A DNA stretch of 6,298 bases. Origin: Candidatus Sulfopaludibacter sp. SbA3. GTDB lineage: Bacteria; Acidobacteriota; Terriglobia; Bryobacterales; Bryobacteraceae. Below, piece by piece: positions 1 through 6,164 of the stretch (position 1 is its first letter; each line of letters begins with the position of its first letter). The stretch is taken from assembly GCA_945900935.1 (NCBI GenBank), contig CAMDKT010000364.1, positions 1 to 6,298 of the forward strand, read 5' to 3'. The position numbers and the translations under genes were made by a program. The notes beneath the pieces were generated by a model. The model was not told the origin of the DNA, made no database searches, and worked only from the letters and a program-made list of their open reading frames with translations.

Positions 1-252
1 CTCGTTTGGGATTCCTGTCTTCGTGTTGGCCAACAATGCAATGCCGCCAGTGCCATTGGCGACTGAGCGTATTGCAGTCCAACTCAGCGTCCAGCACGTC
101 GTAACCTGGACCTCATCTCCCGGTGCCGCGCCAAAATTGTTCGGCTTGACTTTCACCGGATCCCAAGGCACTGCCGTGTTTAATACGTTTTTTCGGGGCT
201 GCAGATAGCGCACCGTAGGCAAAGCCACCCGCCAACGCCAACTCAGCGCCAT
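1..252 (-). CDS. Partial hypothetical ORF running off the left edge
   Basis: On the minus strand the frame is open from an in-frame TGA at 303-301 to the window edge. An ATG lies at 252-250, with a GTG directly before it. The roughly 84 visible residues begin MALSWRWRV. They include a stretch ending in NNFGAAPGDEVQVTTCWTLS, then a Gly/Ala-rich part with GTGGIALLANTK, and run on past the edge. I recognise no family, and there is no signal peptide or membrane segment. An open frame also exists on the opposite strand (23-208), but it reads like an antisense shadow. The ORF follows the broken multicopper oxidase, so it may be a remnant or a neighbouring gene brought close by the same rearrangement. 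Reality as a gene is uncertain; only the open frame is seen. Confidence 0.25.
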   Translation of the reverse strand, partial: MALSWRWRVALPTVRYLQPRKNVLNTAVPWDPVKVKPNNFGAAPGDEVQVTTCWTLSWTAIRSVANGTGGIALLANTKTGIPNE

Positions 253-376
253 CACCGCCGCATTCGTTCGAATTCGCCGAGCCGCGCTTGAACCCTTGCC
301 TCAAATATCGGATATATTCGCGCCTGTTACCAGGAGTGTTTCTCTGCCATGCATCCCTCTCGCCACCCGGTCCAGC

Positions 377-926
377 CCCCTCCCGCACAATCATCGGCGT
401 GCAGTCCGGCCCCGACTTGCCATTAAACGTCAGCCAATTGAACTCCATCGCCAGCGAGTTCGGCACCGGATTATTCGGGCGCAAATCCCACTCCTGCAGG
501 ATCAGCCCAAAATTCCGGTCGACGCGCGGTCCCGCCCGGCAGCGTCGGATCCTGCCCCAGGCCCACGCTCCCGTCCTGCGTATGCGGTACTTTGAAACCA
601 TGCCAGTGTACCGCCGTCGGCTCGGGCAAATGATTGTGAAAAACAACCCGCGCCCGGTCGCCCTTATTCACCTCCAAAGTCGGCCCAGGCACGCTGCCGT
701 TGTAACCCCACGCCGTCAATTTGCGGCCTGGAGCTATCTCCGCTGTAACTACCTCGGCTGTCAAGACAAACTCTTTAACACCGTTAACCAGACGCGGCTC
801 CAGCTTTCCTAAATCCAGCGTGAAAAACGGCGCTGGCGATACGGCGGGCCCCGCCGCCTGCAACGCGGCGCTCCCTGTAAACATGCGGCCAAAAAAGCCG
901 CGGCGATGAAATCCCTTGCGGTTCAC
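377..926 (-). pseudogene. Multicopper oxidase remnant (internal deletion, frameshift, lost C-terminus)
   Basis: The frame from a GTG at 926 starts with a twin-arginine-like export signal (RRGFF followed by the weakly hydrophobic MFTGSAALQAAG). It continues into a type-3 cupredoxin domain with GYNGSVPGPTLEV and the first copper motif HWHG (residues 107-110, bases 608-597). Similarity stops at LPGGT, near base 528. The reading then resumes in another frame at RVDRNFGLILQEW and runs through MEFNWLTFNGKSGPDCTP, which is the linker/domain-2 region of the same family, until about base 377. The roughly 45 residues expected between these pieces, with the second HxH copper motif, are absent. So is the C-terminal half with the HPxHLHG and HCHxxxH ligands. 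The product cannot assemble a trinuclear or type-1 copper site, so this is a pseudogene. Intact relatives are exported copper-dependent oxidases. The start has no clear Shine-Dalgarno, and Met15 is an unlikely alternative because it would split the export signal. Confidence 0.85.
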
Positions 927-960
927 GGGAAAAAGTGAATGACCGGTCTCAGGGGATAGA

Positions 961-1230
961 TCAAAGTCGTAGAGAGGTATCTTTCACGATCGCTTGAAAC
1001 ACAGGCAAACCAACTCGCCCCGCGGGGGAATCGGCAACCGGCGCTGCGGTCCGCACCGCACTCACCACCGCCGCCGTCTTCGCAACCGGCAAGTCGTCGG
1101 CCGGCTGCAAACCATGCGCGCAGCCGCTCGTAATCGCGGCCGCTAAACACAACGTCGAACACAACGCATTCGCCACCGGCGCGGCAAGAAGCACCAGAAA
1201 TAACACGGGGACTATTGCGCGGCGGCCCAC
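961..1230 (-). CDS. Small secreted Cys-containing protein upstream of the oxidase remnant
   Basis: This is an 89-residue ORF from a GTG at 1230, with an in-frame stop just upstream at 1236-1234. Residues 1-22 form a convincing signal peptide: GRR, then the hydrophobic core IVPVLFLVLLAAP, with an ANA cleavage site. The mature start carries Cys24, Cys28, Cys37 and His39 (CSTLC and GCAHG), followed by an Ala/Val-rich tail without known motifs. It ends 34 bp before the multicopper oxidase start on the same strand, so the two probably formed one transcript. The signal peptide, the Cys/His cluster and the location suggest a periplasmic metal-handling accessory protein, but that is inference and no family is recognised. 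Since the oxidase is broken, this gene may also be decaying. A longer overlapping frame (1381-923) lacks protein-like features and was set aside. Confidence 0.5.
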   Translation of the reverse strand: MGRRAIVPVLFLVLLAAPVANALCSTLCLAAAITSGCAHGLQPADDLPVAKTAAVVSAVRTAAPVADSPAGRVGLPVFQAIVKDTSLRL

Positions 1231-1237
1231 TTCCTAC

Positions 1238-1264
1238 ACCATACAAACAAATCCATGGTGTCAA
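1238..1264 (-). promoter_or_regulatory. Possible sigma-70-type promoter for the small secreted protein
   Basis: On the minus strand there is a perfect -35 hexamer TTGACA at 1264-1259. It is followed after 15 bp by TATGGT (1243-1238), which matches four of six bases of the -10 consensus. The -10 box ends only 7 bp before the GTG at 1230, so a transcript from here would be leaderless or nearly so. A 15 bp spacer is shorter than the usual 17 bp, which lowers confidence. Confidence 0.3.
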
Positions 1265-1639
1265 CAGTTCCACTCTCGCCGCCCTCACACCTCGCGCCCC
1301 GATCCAGCCGTTCCCCCATGAAAACGCCCAGCTACGGATCGCCGCGAAACCTCGATGCGGCCTGCCGCGCCGCCAAGCCAAATCCGCTCATCCGCCCATC
1401 CGCCCGACAGCGAAGTCGAACAGCCCATTCGTAATACTACCCAACCGAATCCGGCGCGCTAGACAAAATGTATTCGATAGCTCCAAGTCTCCCGCGTTCC
1501 GAAACGACGCATTCGTTAACTCCACCTGGTCGAACCCGCTTCGAGCGCAGGTGTGCGGAACATTTGGGTTCACGGAGTTCTATGTGGCCGATCCGATGCG
1601 GTTGCGGCGCACTTATGAGCAGTCGCAGTCGCCGGAATC
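1265..1639. other. Gene-poor stretch with no recognisable gene
   Basis: About 375 bp between the small secreted ORF and the end of the toxin gene. Short open frames exist on both strands (for example minus 1573-1388 and plus 1468-1680), but none has a recognisable motif or a convincing start. The last part of one plus-strand frame, about 1530-1643, reads like a protein C-terminus (TFGFTEFYVADPMRLRRTY, then a TAA stop at 1641-1643). It could be a gene fragment. I see no tRNA-like fold, no long repeat and no insertion-sequence ends. Confidence 0.4.
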
Positions 1640-1966
1640 CTAAATCGAAGCGCAGCCGAGCCAGCGAAGCATCCCAGTAACCACCAGGTCGAATTGATCA
1701 ACTCTGAGGGTACCGAGTTTGCGAACGGCCCGGACCGAGGGATGTGTTGAGACTCCCTGAACGAGAAAAGCACCGGGCTTTAGAAATGGGGCAAACGCAC
1801 CAATTTCGTGGCGCGATCCGCGCAGGCTTGTCGTGTGGGGAATGACTGTCACAAGCGCACGATCACAATCCTCGAACCGTGTGCTAACGACCAGAACCGG
1901 TCTAACTTTTTCCGCCATCCCGAGGTCGAAGAGCCACACTTCGCCTCGAACGGGATCTGAGGGCAT
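1640..1966 (-). CDS. MazF/PemK-type mRNA interferase toxin
   Basis: The 108-residue product belongs to the PemK/MazF fold, whose toxins are typically sequence-specific endoribonucleases that cut mRNA and arrest growth unless bound by their antitoxin. The N-terminus shows the family hallmark RGEVWLFDLG (residues 7-16), then VRPVLVVS (21-28) and VTVIPHTTSLRGS (39-51). Arg22 and Thr45 align with the catalytic Arg and Thr of characterised MazF proteins, so the active site looks intact. The length is typical. The ATG at 1966 overlaps the antitoxin stop by one base (TGATG), which implies translational coupling, with a weak GAAG upstream. Such modules are usually repressed by the antitoxin or the complex; I identified no operator here. 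The RNA target cannot be predicted. Confidence 0.88.
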   Translation of the reverse strand: MPSDPVRGEVWLFDLGMAEKVRPVLVVSTRFEDCDRALVTVIPHTTSLRGSRHEIGAFAPFLKPGAFLVQGVSTHPSVRAVRKLGTLRVDQFDLVVTGMLRWLGCASI

Positions 1967-2157
1967 CAGCTTCGGACAGACTCTTCAGCGTCCAGAACTG
2001 CGAACAGATCATCGGCGGCACGAGCCAGTTCTTCGTCCTCCATCGGACCGGAATCGTACGGAACGGCCCGCCGCAGAACCTCGACGGTGAAAACGCGCCT
2101 CTCTTCGTCGGGAAGCGCTTCAAACGCTTCGAGAAGTTCAACCGTCTGTTTGCTCAT
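1966..2157 (-). CDS. Small acidic antitoxin partner of the MazF-like toxin
   Basis: A 63-residue protein that is strongly acidic (about 17 Asp/Glu against 7 Lys/Arg). It has a predicted helix-rich start, SKQTVELLEAFEALPDEERR, and an acidic C-terminal tail, MEDEELARAADDLFAVLDAEE. Antitoxins of this short helical type often sit directly before MazF-family genes and wrap the toxin with an acidic C-terminus. I see no clear ribbon-helix-helix or AbrB DNA-binding domain, so autoregulation is uncertain. Identification rests mainly on size, charge, gene order and the TGATG junction with the toxin. The ATG at 2157 has no obvious Shine-Dalgarno. A weak promoter-like pair (TTGCTC, 17 bp, TACCCT) lies just upstream and would again give a very short leader. 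Confidence 0.75.
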   Translation of the reverse strand: MSKQTVELLEAFEALPDEERRVFTVEVLRRAVPYDSGPMEDEELARAADDLFAVLDAEESVRS

Positions 2158-2190
2158 GACATTAGGGTACCGTCGTTTGCGGTCTGGAGC

Positions 2191-2221
2191 AAGGCCGGGC
2201 CGCTGACGTTTTACCGGCCTT
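2191..2221. terminator. Inverted repeat at the end of the SMP-30 gene, possible terminator
   Basis: A perfect 8 bp inverted repeat (AAGGCCGG at 2191-2198 and CCGGCCTT at 2214-2221) encloses a 15-base loop. It includes the TAA stop of the SMP-30 gene (2213-2211). It sits between the four-gene operon and the toxin-antitoxin module, where a transcript end is expected. No T-tract follows on either strand, so it is not a classical intrinsic terminator. It may only stabilise the 3' end. Confidence 0.3.
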
Positions 2222-3041
2222 TGACGTTAGCGCGGAAGGAGACAAGCCGGCCGTGCTCAACTTCGGTAACGTAGCAGGTCTTGCCGTCAGGGCCGCCGAA
2301 GGTGATGTTTGTCGGGCTTTTGCCCAGGACATTCACTTCGCGGATCAGCTTGCCCTTAGGGGAAACGATGGCGACGGTTCCCTTGCCGTGCCTGGTGATG
2401 TAGAGGTTTCCTTTTACGTCGGCGCGCATGCCGTCCATGCCGAAATCGGGGAATTCGATGAGCAGCGTTTTGTTAGTCAGTGATTTATCATTGGCGATCC
2501 CGAAGCGCCAAACTTTGCGGGAGCCGGATTCGTTGACGTAGAGGAACTTGCCGTTGGGGCTGACTTCGATGCCGTTCGTAGTGCTCATGCCTTTTGCGAC
2601 ATTGGTCACTTTGGCGTCGCGGTCAATGCGCCAGACCTGACCCGTGCCCTCTTTCCAGGCCGGATCGCTGGCCCATAAAGTGCCATCGGGGCCGAGGGCA
2701 ATGTCGTTTGGCTGACTGGTTGTTGGGACCTTTGCGAAGACCGAGAATTTGCGGGTGGCGGGGTCAATTTCGAGGATGTTGTGGCCTTTATAATCGGCTA
2801 CGAACATGCGGCCTTCGGGGGTGAAACGAATGCCGTTGCCGAGGCTGCCTTCGGGCATGGTCACCCACAGTTCGGCCTTGCCATCGGGAGTGACGCGGCC
2901 GATGGTATCGGTGCGCTGGTAGCTGACGGCGTAGACATTTCCGGCCTTGTCGGTGGCCGGGCCTTCGACGCCGGAAGTGAAGCTGTGTTCCGGCGTGAAG
3001 GGGATGGCGACGAACAGGGCCTGCGCGAGCAGGAAGAGCAT
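2211..3041 (-). CDS. SMP-30/gluconolactonase/LRE-family beta-propeller protein
   Basis: The 276-residue product has the six-bladed propeller pattern of the SMP-30/gluconolactonase/LRE-like family, whose best-known members hydrolyse sugar lactones using a bound divalent metal. The expected metal ligands are present: Glu26 in VEGP, Asn112 in SQPND, Asn156 in TTNGI and Asp203 in FGMDGMRAD. Repeated blade motifs of the type PDGxLWxSD and PNGKFLYVNES occur throughout. The N-terminus is hydrophobic (LFLLAQALFVAIP) and may be an export signal, although it lacks the usual basic start. The ATG at 3041 lies 4 bp after the stop of the DUF4440 gene, without a clear Shine-Dalgarno, so translational coupling is likely. 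It is the last gene of the operon. The substrate is unknown, and a lactonase role is a family-level inference. Confidence 0.88.
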   Translation of the reverse strand: MLFLLAQALFVAIPFTPEHSFTSGVEGPATDKAGNVYAVSYQRTDTIGRVTPDGKAELWVTMPEGSLGNGIRFTPEGRMFVADYKGHNILEIDPATRKFSVFAKVPTTSQPNDIALGPDGTLWASDPAWKEGTGQVWRIDRDAKVTNVAKGMSTTNGIEVSPNGKFLYVNESGSRKVWRFGIANDKSLTNKTLLIEFPDFGMDGMRADVKGNLYITRHGKGTVAIVSPKGKLIREVNVLGKSPTNITFGGPDGKTCYVTEVEHGRLVSFRANVKGR

Positions 3042-3045
3042 GGGG

Positions 3046-3495
3046 CTATTTCTTGGAGGCCGACGGGGCGATGCGCGTCGTGTGGCGTTCCACCATCTGC
3101 CAGTCTTTCCCGTTCTTCACCCAAACCAGCAACATCTTCAACGGAACGTCGCCCGTAGCGTTATGCGCTGTTACGCTTGCTCGAATCGTCGCGGCCTTGC
3201 CGTAGACGTGGATGGTCTGGTCATGCACTTCGAAGTTGCCCTTCGATTTCGCAATCGCGGCAATAGCCTGTGCCTTGGTCTCGGGCGTCGCTCCGCTGGA
3301 GTGGCTGTACTGCAAGCCATCGGCTAGGAGCTTTCCAAGGGCCGCGGCATCGCCGGCTTTGGCGGCTGCGACGAAAGAGGCATGGGCGGCGCGGACGGCG
3401 GCTTCATCGGCCGATTCGGCAAAGCCCGAGGCGGCGAGCCCGAAGGCAACGGCGGTGAGTAGTAGAGTTTTCACAGGCTTGATTATTGCACGCAT
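3046..3495 (-). CDS. Secreted DUF4440/SnoaL-like (NTF2-fold) protein
   Basis: A 149-residue protein. Residues 1-26 form a signal peptide (KPVKTLLLTAVAFGLAASG, ending FA). The rest matches the DUF4440/SnoaL-like NTF2 fold: a first helix with AVRAAHASFVAAAKAGD, then LLADGLQYSHSSG (His65, Gly68) with Lys74, and a C-terminal strand pair with LLVWVKNGKDWQMVERHTTR. Members form small cone-shaped domains that bind ligands or act as isomerase-like enzymes, and no catalytic role can be assigned here. The start at 3495 overlaps the end of the tannase-family gene by 13 bp. A GTG at 3474, 8 bases after that gene's stop, would give a shorter, equally good signal peptide (MKTLLLTAV), so the start is unsettled. 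Neither start has a strong Shine-Dalgarno. Confidence 0.85.
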   Translation of the reverse strand: MRAIIKPVKTLLLTAVAFGLAASGFAESADEAAVRAAHASFVAAAKAGDAAALGKLLADGLQYSHSSGATPETKAQAIAAIAKSKGNFEVHDQTIHVYGKAATIRASVTAHNATGDVPLKMLLVWVKNGKDWQMVERHTTRIAPSASKK

Positions 3496-4982
3496 TCAAA
3501 GTTAGCGGCATCGTCGGTGGAACCGGCACCTTTGTACTTGGCCGTTTTGGGATAGGCGCAGAGGGGGCGGGCACGGCCCGGTTTCGCGGCCATGATCGAT
3601 TCCGGCGCAGTTCCCTTCTCCACCCATTGTTCGAGCGCCGCGGCGATGTTGGACGCCGGATCGCCCTTCGGAGCGCCGCCCTGGCCGAAGTTGTTGGGCC
3701 CCGCGCCGGCACCGCAATGCTGCATGCCCGGGACCATGAAGAGGCGGACGAATTGGCTGGTGGCCTTAGCTCCCATTTTCTTAACCACGGAGTTGTAATA
3801 GTCGATGACCGCCTGTCCGGGGATGGCGGCGGCGCACCAGCCGTGATAGAGAATCAGCTTGCCGCCGCGGGCTTGGAAGGCTTTCAAATTGGGGTCGGTG
3901 GCGCTCAGATGCACGGCCAGTTTCTGCGCGGCGGGGAGATCTTTCGCGACATTGAAAGTTTTGTAGTCCCAATCGGGATCGCTGTAGACCATGTATTTGA
4001 AGAAGTTGGTGCTGAAGGCGAAGAGGGCGCTTTTCTCGGGAGCGGGGCCGGTGATCCACGCGCCCCAGCCGCCGTTTTCGGCTTCGCCGGAGAGAGCGTA
4101 GCCGGGATAGACCAGCTTGCCTTTTGCATCGCGGAGGCCGCCGTAGAGTTCCTTCACCGCGACGATTTGCGGGGCGGTGAGGCAGGCCTTGGTCTCCTCG
4201 CCTTTGCACAACAGGACACCGGGATCGAAGGCGCATTTGGCGGGATTTTCGATGACGCCATCGGCGACGGCATCGTTCCTGTCGCAGGCCGAAAGCGCGG
4301 CGGCCTGTATCGCGGGGAGCTTATCGGCGGGAAAATACGAAGCCGGATTTTTCAAAGTTGCGTGGGCGTTTTTCGCGGCATTGGTCATCAGAAGCGTCCA
4401 GTTGTTGGCGGGGGCGCCGGCGATGATGCCGTCGTAGTCTTCGGGGTAACGCTGGGCTTCCATCAGCGCCTGGCGGCCGCCGTTGGAGCAGGAAGAGAAG
4501 TAGGACTTTTTCGGCGCGGAGCCGTAGAACGCCGTGGTCACTGCCTTGCCTTGGACGGTCATGAGATGGATGGCGCGATGGCCGAAGTCGATGATTTTTT
4601 CAGGATGATTTAGAGCCCATTTGGCGTCAACTCCGCTGGTGGCGGCGTGGCCGGTGTCTGTCGAGGCGGCGGCGAAGTTGTTGCGGACGGCCTCTACCAA
4701 TCCGGCGGTGCTGATGGACCCGGCGAAGCCGCCGTTTCCGATACCGAGGAATTTGCCGTTCCAATCCGCGGCTGGCAGCCAGACGGCGAACTTGATTTCG
4801 GAATCGGAAGTTGGCGAGATGACGCCGGTGACGCGGCAGTGCGCGGGAACGTCCTTTAACGCCGGGACTAGTTTCGCTTCGGTGATTCTTGTTGACGGGA
4901 GCGTCAACTTCGCCAGTCCTTCGCAATCGGCGGCACCGGCGATGGCGGCGGCGCAAAGCCCAGTCAAAATGATTCGCAACAT
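3483..4982 (-). CDS. Tannase/feruloyl-esterase-family protein lacking the catalytic Asp
   Basis: The 499-residue product is a full-length member of the tannase/feruloyl esterase family (alpha/beta hydrolases that cleave esters of phenolic acids). A signal peptide covers about residues 1-18 (IILTGLCAAAIAGAA). The nucleophile motif is SSCSNGGRQ, with Ser166 next to Cys165. The lid carries a calcium-site-like region, CDRNDAVADGVIENPAKC (233-250). The histidine motif is PGMQHCGAG, with His422 next to Cys423, so the disulfide of the family's CS-D-HC motif can form. At the acid position the usual HGWxD is HGWCAAAIP: residue 384 is Ala (codon GCC at 3833-3831) instead of Asp. The protein may be inactive, weakly active, or use another acid. 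The gene starts 8 bp after the PLP-enzyme stop, with a GAGGA close to the ATG. Confidence 0.92.
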   Translation of the reverse strand: MLRIILTGLCAAAIAGAADCEGLAKLTLPSTRITEAKLVPALKDVPAHCRVTGVISPTSDSEIKFAVWLPAADWNGKFLGIGNGGFAGSISTAGLVEAVRNNFAAASTDTGHAATSGVDAKWALNHPEKIIDFGHRAIHLMTVQGKAVTTAFYGSAPKKSYFSSCSNGGRQALMEAQRYPEDYDGIIAGAPANNWTLLMTNAAKNAHATLKNPASYFPADKLPAIQAAALSACDRNDAVADGVIENPAKCAFDPGVLLCKGEETKACLTAPQIVAVKELYGGLRDAKGKLVYPGYALSGEAENGGWGAWITGPAPEKSALFAFSTNFFKYMVYSDPDWDYKTFNVAKDLPAAQKLAVHLSATDPNLKAFQARGGKLILYHGWCAAAIPGQAVIDYYNSVVKKMGAKATSQFVRLFMVPGMQHCGAGAGPNNFGQGGAPKGDPASNIAAALEQWVEKGTAPESIMAAKPGRARPLCAYPKTAKYKGAGSTDDAANFECVQ

Positions 4983-4990
4983 AGGTCCTC

Positions 4991-6151
4991 TTATCCGAGC
5001 ACTTCGCGCAGGCGTTTTGCCAGCGCGTCCAGTTCATCATCGCGCAAGCAGACGGGGTTAATCACAAGCGTGCCCTCGGCCGCGCGGGAAGGGTCCACGT
5101 GAACCGATGGCACGCCGTTCTGCAAGCGCAGGCAGGCGGCGGCGCCATCGGCGACTTCAATCACAAGCTTCGGCACCAGTCCGTCGCGAATCGCGCCTCG
5201 GGTGCCGCCGAGTTGGGCGGCGAGCCGCTCGACGCGGGCTTTGTAGGTCGCGCGGCGCGCTTCGTCGCTTTCGGCAACGAATCGTTTCAATGCCACAAGA
5301 AGGCCGACGATGGTCTCCTTGCCGACTTTGCAAGTGCGGCCGATGCCGTGCGGGGGAATTCCAACGAGACGGTCCTTATCGATCAGCGAAGGCGGTGGCG
5401 CCCATTGATTCCACTCGATGTCCAGATCGAGATTTTGAAGGATGGCGGACATGATGAGATCGCGCCGGCCGCAGAGAATGCCGGAGCCTTGGGGGCCGCC
5501 GATGGCTTTGCCGCCGCTGTAGGCGACGAGGTCGGCCCCGGCGGCGATAAAGCGTTTCAGGTTGTCGGCGGGGGGCAACTGCGCGGCGGCGTCGACGAGC
5601 ACGGGGACGTTGCGGCCATGGGCGACTCGGACAACTTCATCCAGGGCGGGCCTGGCGCTGCCGGAGGCGACGTAGACGACCGCGGCGGTGGAGGCATTGA
5701 TGGCGTCGGCAATTTCCCAGCCTTCGGCATCGCGAACACCGGCGCCGGCGACGCGATCGGGCAGGCCGACCTCGACGATGCGGACGCCGGTGGCGCGAAC
5801 GGCGTGGTCATAGAAATTCCGCTGGCTGCGGACCATGACGACTTCGTTCTTCATCCCCGTTGTGTCGGGCAGGCGGGCCATTCGGCCGGGGTCGAGACCG
5901 GCAATGCAGGCAGCGGTGCCGAGCAGCAATCCAGCCGCCGCGCCCGAGGTGACGATGCCGGCTTCGGCTCCGGTGACATCGGCGATGATGCGGCTGGCGC
6001 CGGCTTGGAGTTCAGCCATGTCGACGCAGTGTGTGGAGGCTTCCGCCATGGCGCGCGAGACTTCCGGGGTGAGGAAGCCGCCCGAGACGCGGGTCGAGGG
6101 GCCTTTGGCGTTGATGATTGTCCGAACCCCGAGATCGTCGTAGATTCCCAT
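4991..6151 (-). CDS. SelA/DgaE-like PLP-dependent enzyme
   Basis: A 386-residue fold-type I PLP enzyme of the SelA-like group. Visible motifs are the cofactor-loop region VTSGAAAGLLLG (67-78), the pyridine-binding Asp187 in VLVDAAAQLPP, and the Schiff-base Lys215 in YSGGKAIGGPQGSG. Automated annotation often names such proteins selenocysteine synthase. At this length it lacks the N-terminal tRNA-binding domain of true bacterial SelA and is closer in size to D-glucosaminate-6-phosphate ammonia-lyase (DgaE). A lyase or eliminase acting on an amino acid or amino sugar acid is therefore more likely; the substrate is not readable. No signal peptide is present, so it is cytoplasmic, unlike the genes downstream. 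It is the first gene of the four-gene operon. Its ATG at 6151 lies 5 bp from a TATAAA box. Confidence 0.88.
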   Translation of the reverse strand: MGIYDDLGVRTIINAKGPSTRVSGGFLTPEVSRAMAEASTHCVDMAELQAGASRIIADVTGAEAGIVTSGAAAGLLLGTAACIAGLDPGRMARLPDTTGMKNEVVMVRSQRNFYDHAVRATGVRIVEVGLPDRVAGAGVRDAEGWEIADAINASTAAVVYVASGSARPALDEVVRVAHGRNVPVLVDAAAQLPPADNLKRFIAAGADLVAYSGGKAIGGPQGSGILCGRRDLIMSAILQNLDLDIEWNQWAPPPSLIDKDRLVGIPPHGIGRTCKVGKETIVGLLVALKRFVAESDEARRATYKARVERLAAQLGGTRGAIRDGLVPKLVIEVADGAAACLRLQNGVPSVHVDPSRAAEGTLVINPVCLRDDELDALAKRLREVLG

Positions 6152-6156
6152 GAATG

Positions 6157-6164
6157 TTTATAGT
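6157..6164. promoter_or_regulatory. Overlapping divergent -10 boxes between operon and stress gene
   Basis: The divergent starts at 6151 (minus) and 6177 (plus) are only 25 bp apart. TATAAA reads on the minus strand (6162-6157) and TATAGT on the plus strand (6159-6164), so the two -10-like boxes share four bases. Neither has a good -35 at 17 bp. Both would give leaderless or very short leaders, and binding of polymerase at one would exclude the other. The plus gene has only a weak GAAG before its ATG. Confidence 0.4.

Noticed and set aside
79..248. 11 bp direct repeat CCAACTCAGCG at 79-89 and 238-248
   Set aside because: Only two short copies with no third unit and no associated element; probably chance.
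288..812. 174-codon plus-strand open frame over the oxidase remnant
   Set aside because: The minus strand carries clear multicopper oxidase motifs over the same bases, and the plus product is motif-free.
923..1381. 152-codon minus-strand frame overlapping the small secreted ORF
   Set aside because: Trp/Arg/Gly-rich and without motifs. The overlapping 89-residue frame has a proper signal peptide and fits upstream of the oxidase.
1215..1643. 142-codon plus-strand open frame
   Set aside because: Pro/Arg-rich low-quality sequence through most of its length. Only its last part looked protein-like and is noted as a possible fragment.
2204..2228. Direct repeat TGACGTT at 2204-2210 and 2222-2228 near the SMP-30 stop
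   Set aside because: Seven bases, two copies, one inside the coding end. Not enough for an operator or attachment site.
3486..4613. 375-codon plus-strand open frame antisense to the tannase-family gene
   Set aside because: Gly-rich translation without domains. The minus strand carries a full-length recognised family.
5099..6163. 354-codon plus-strand open frame antisense to the PLP enzyme
   Set aside because: Its Gly/Asp/Ala-rich, motif-free product is typical of an antisense shadow in high-GC DNA. The minus-strand frame has clear PLP motifs.
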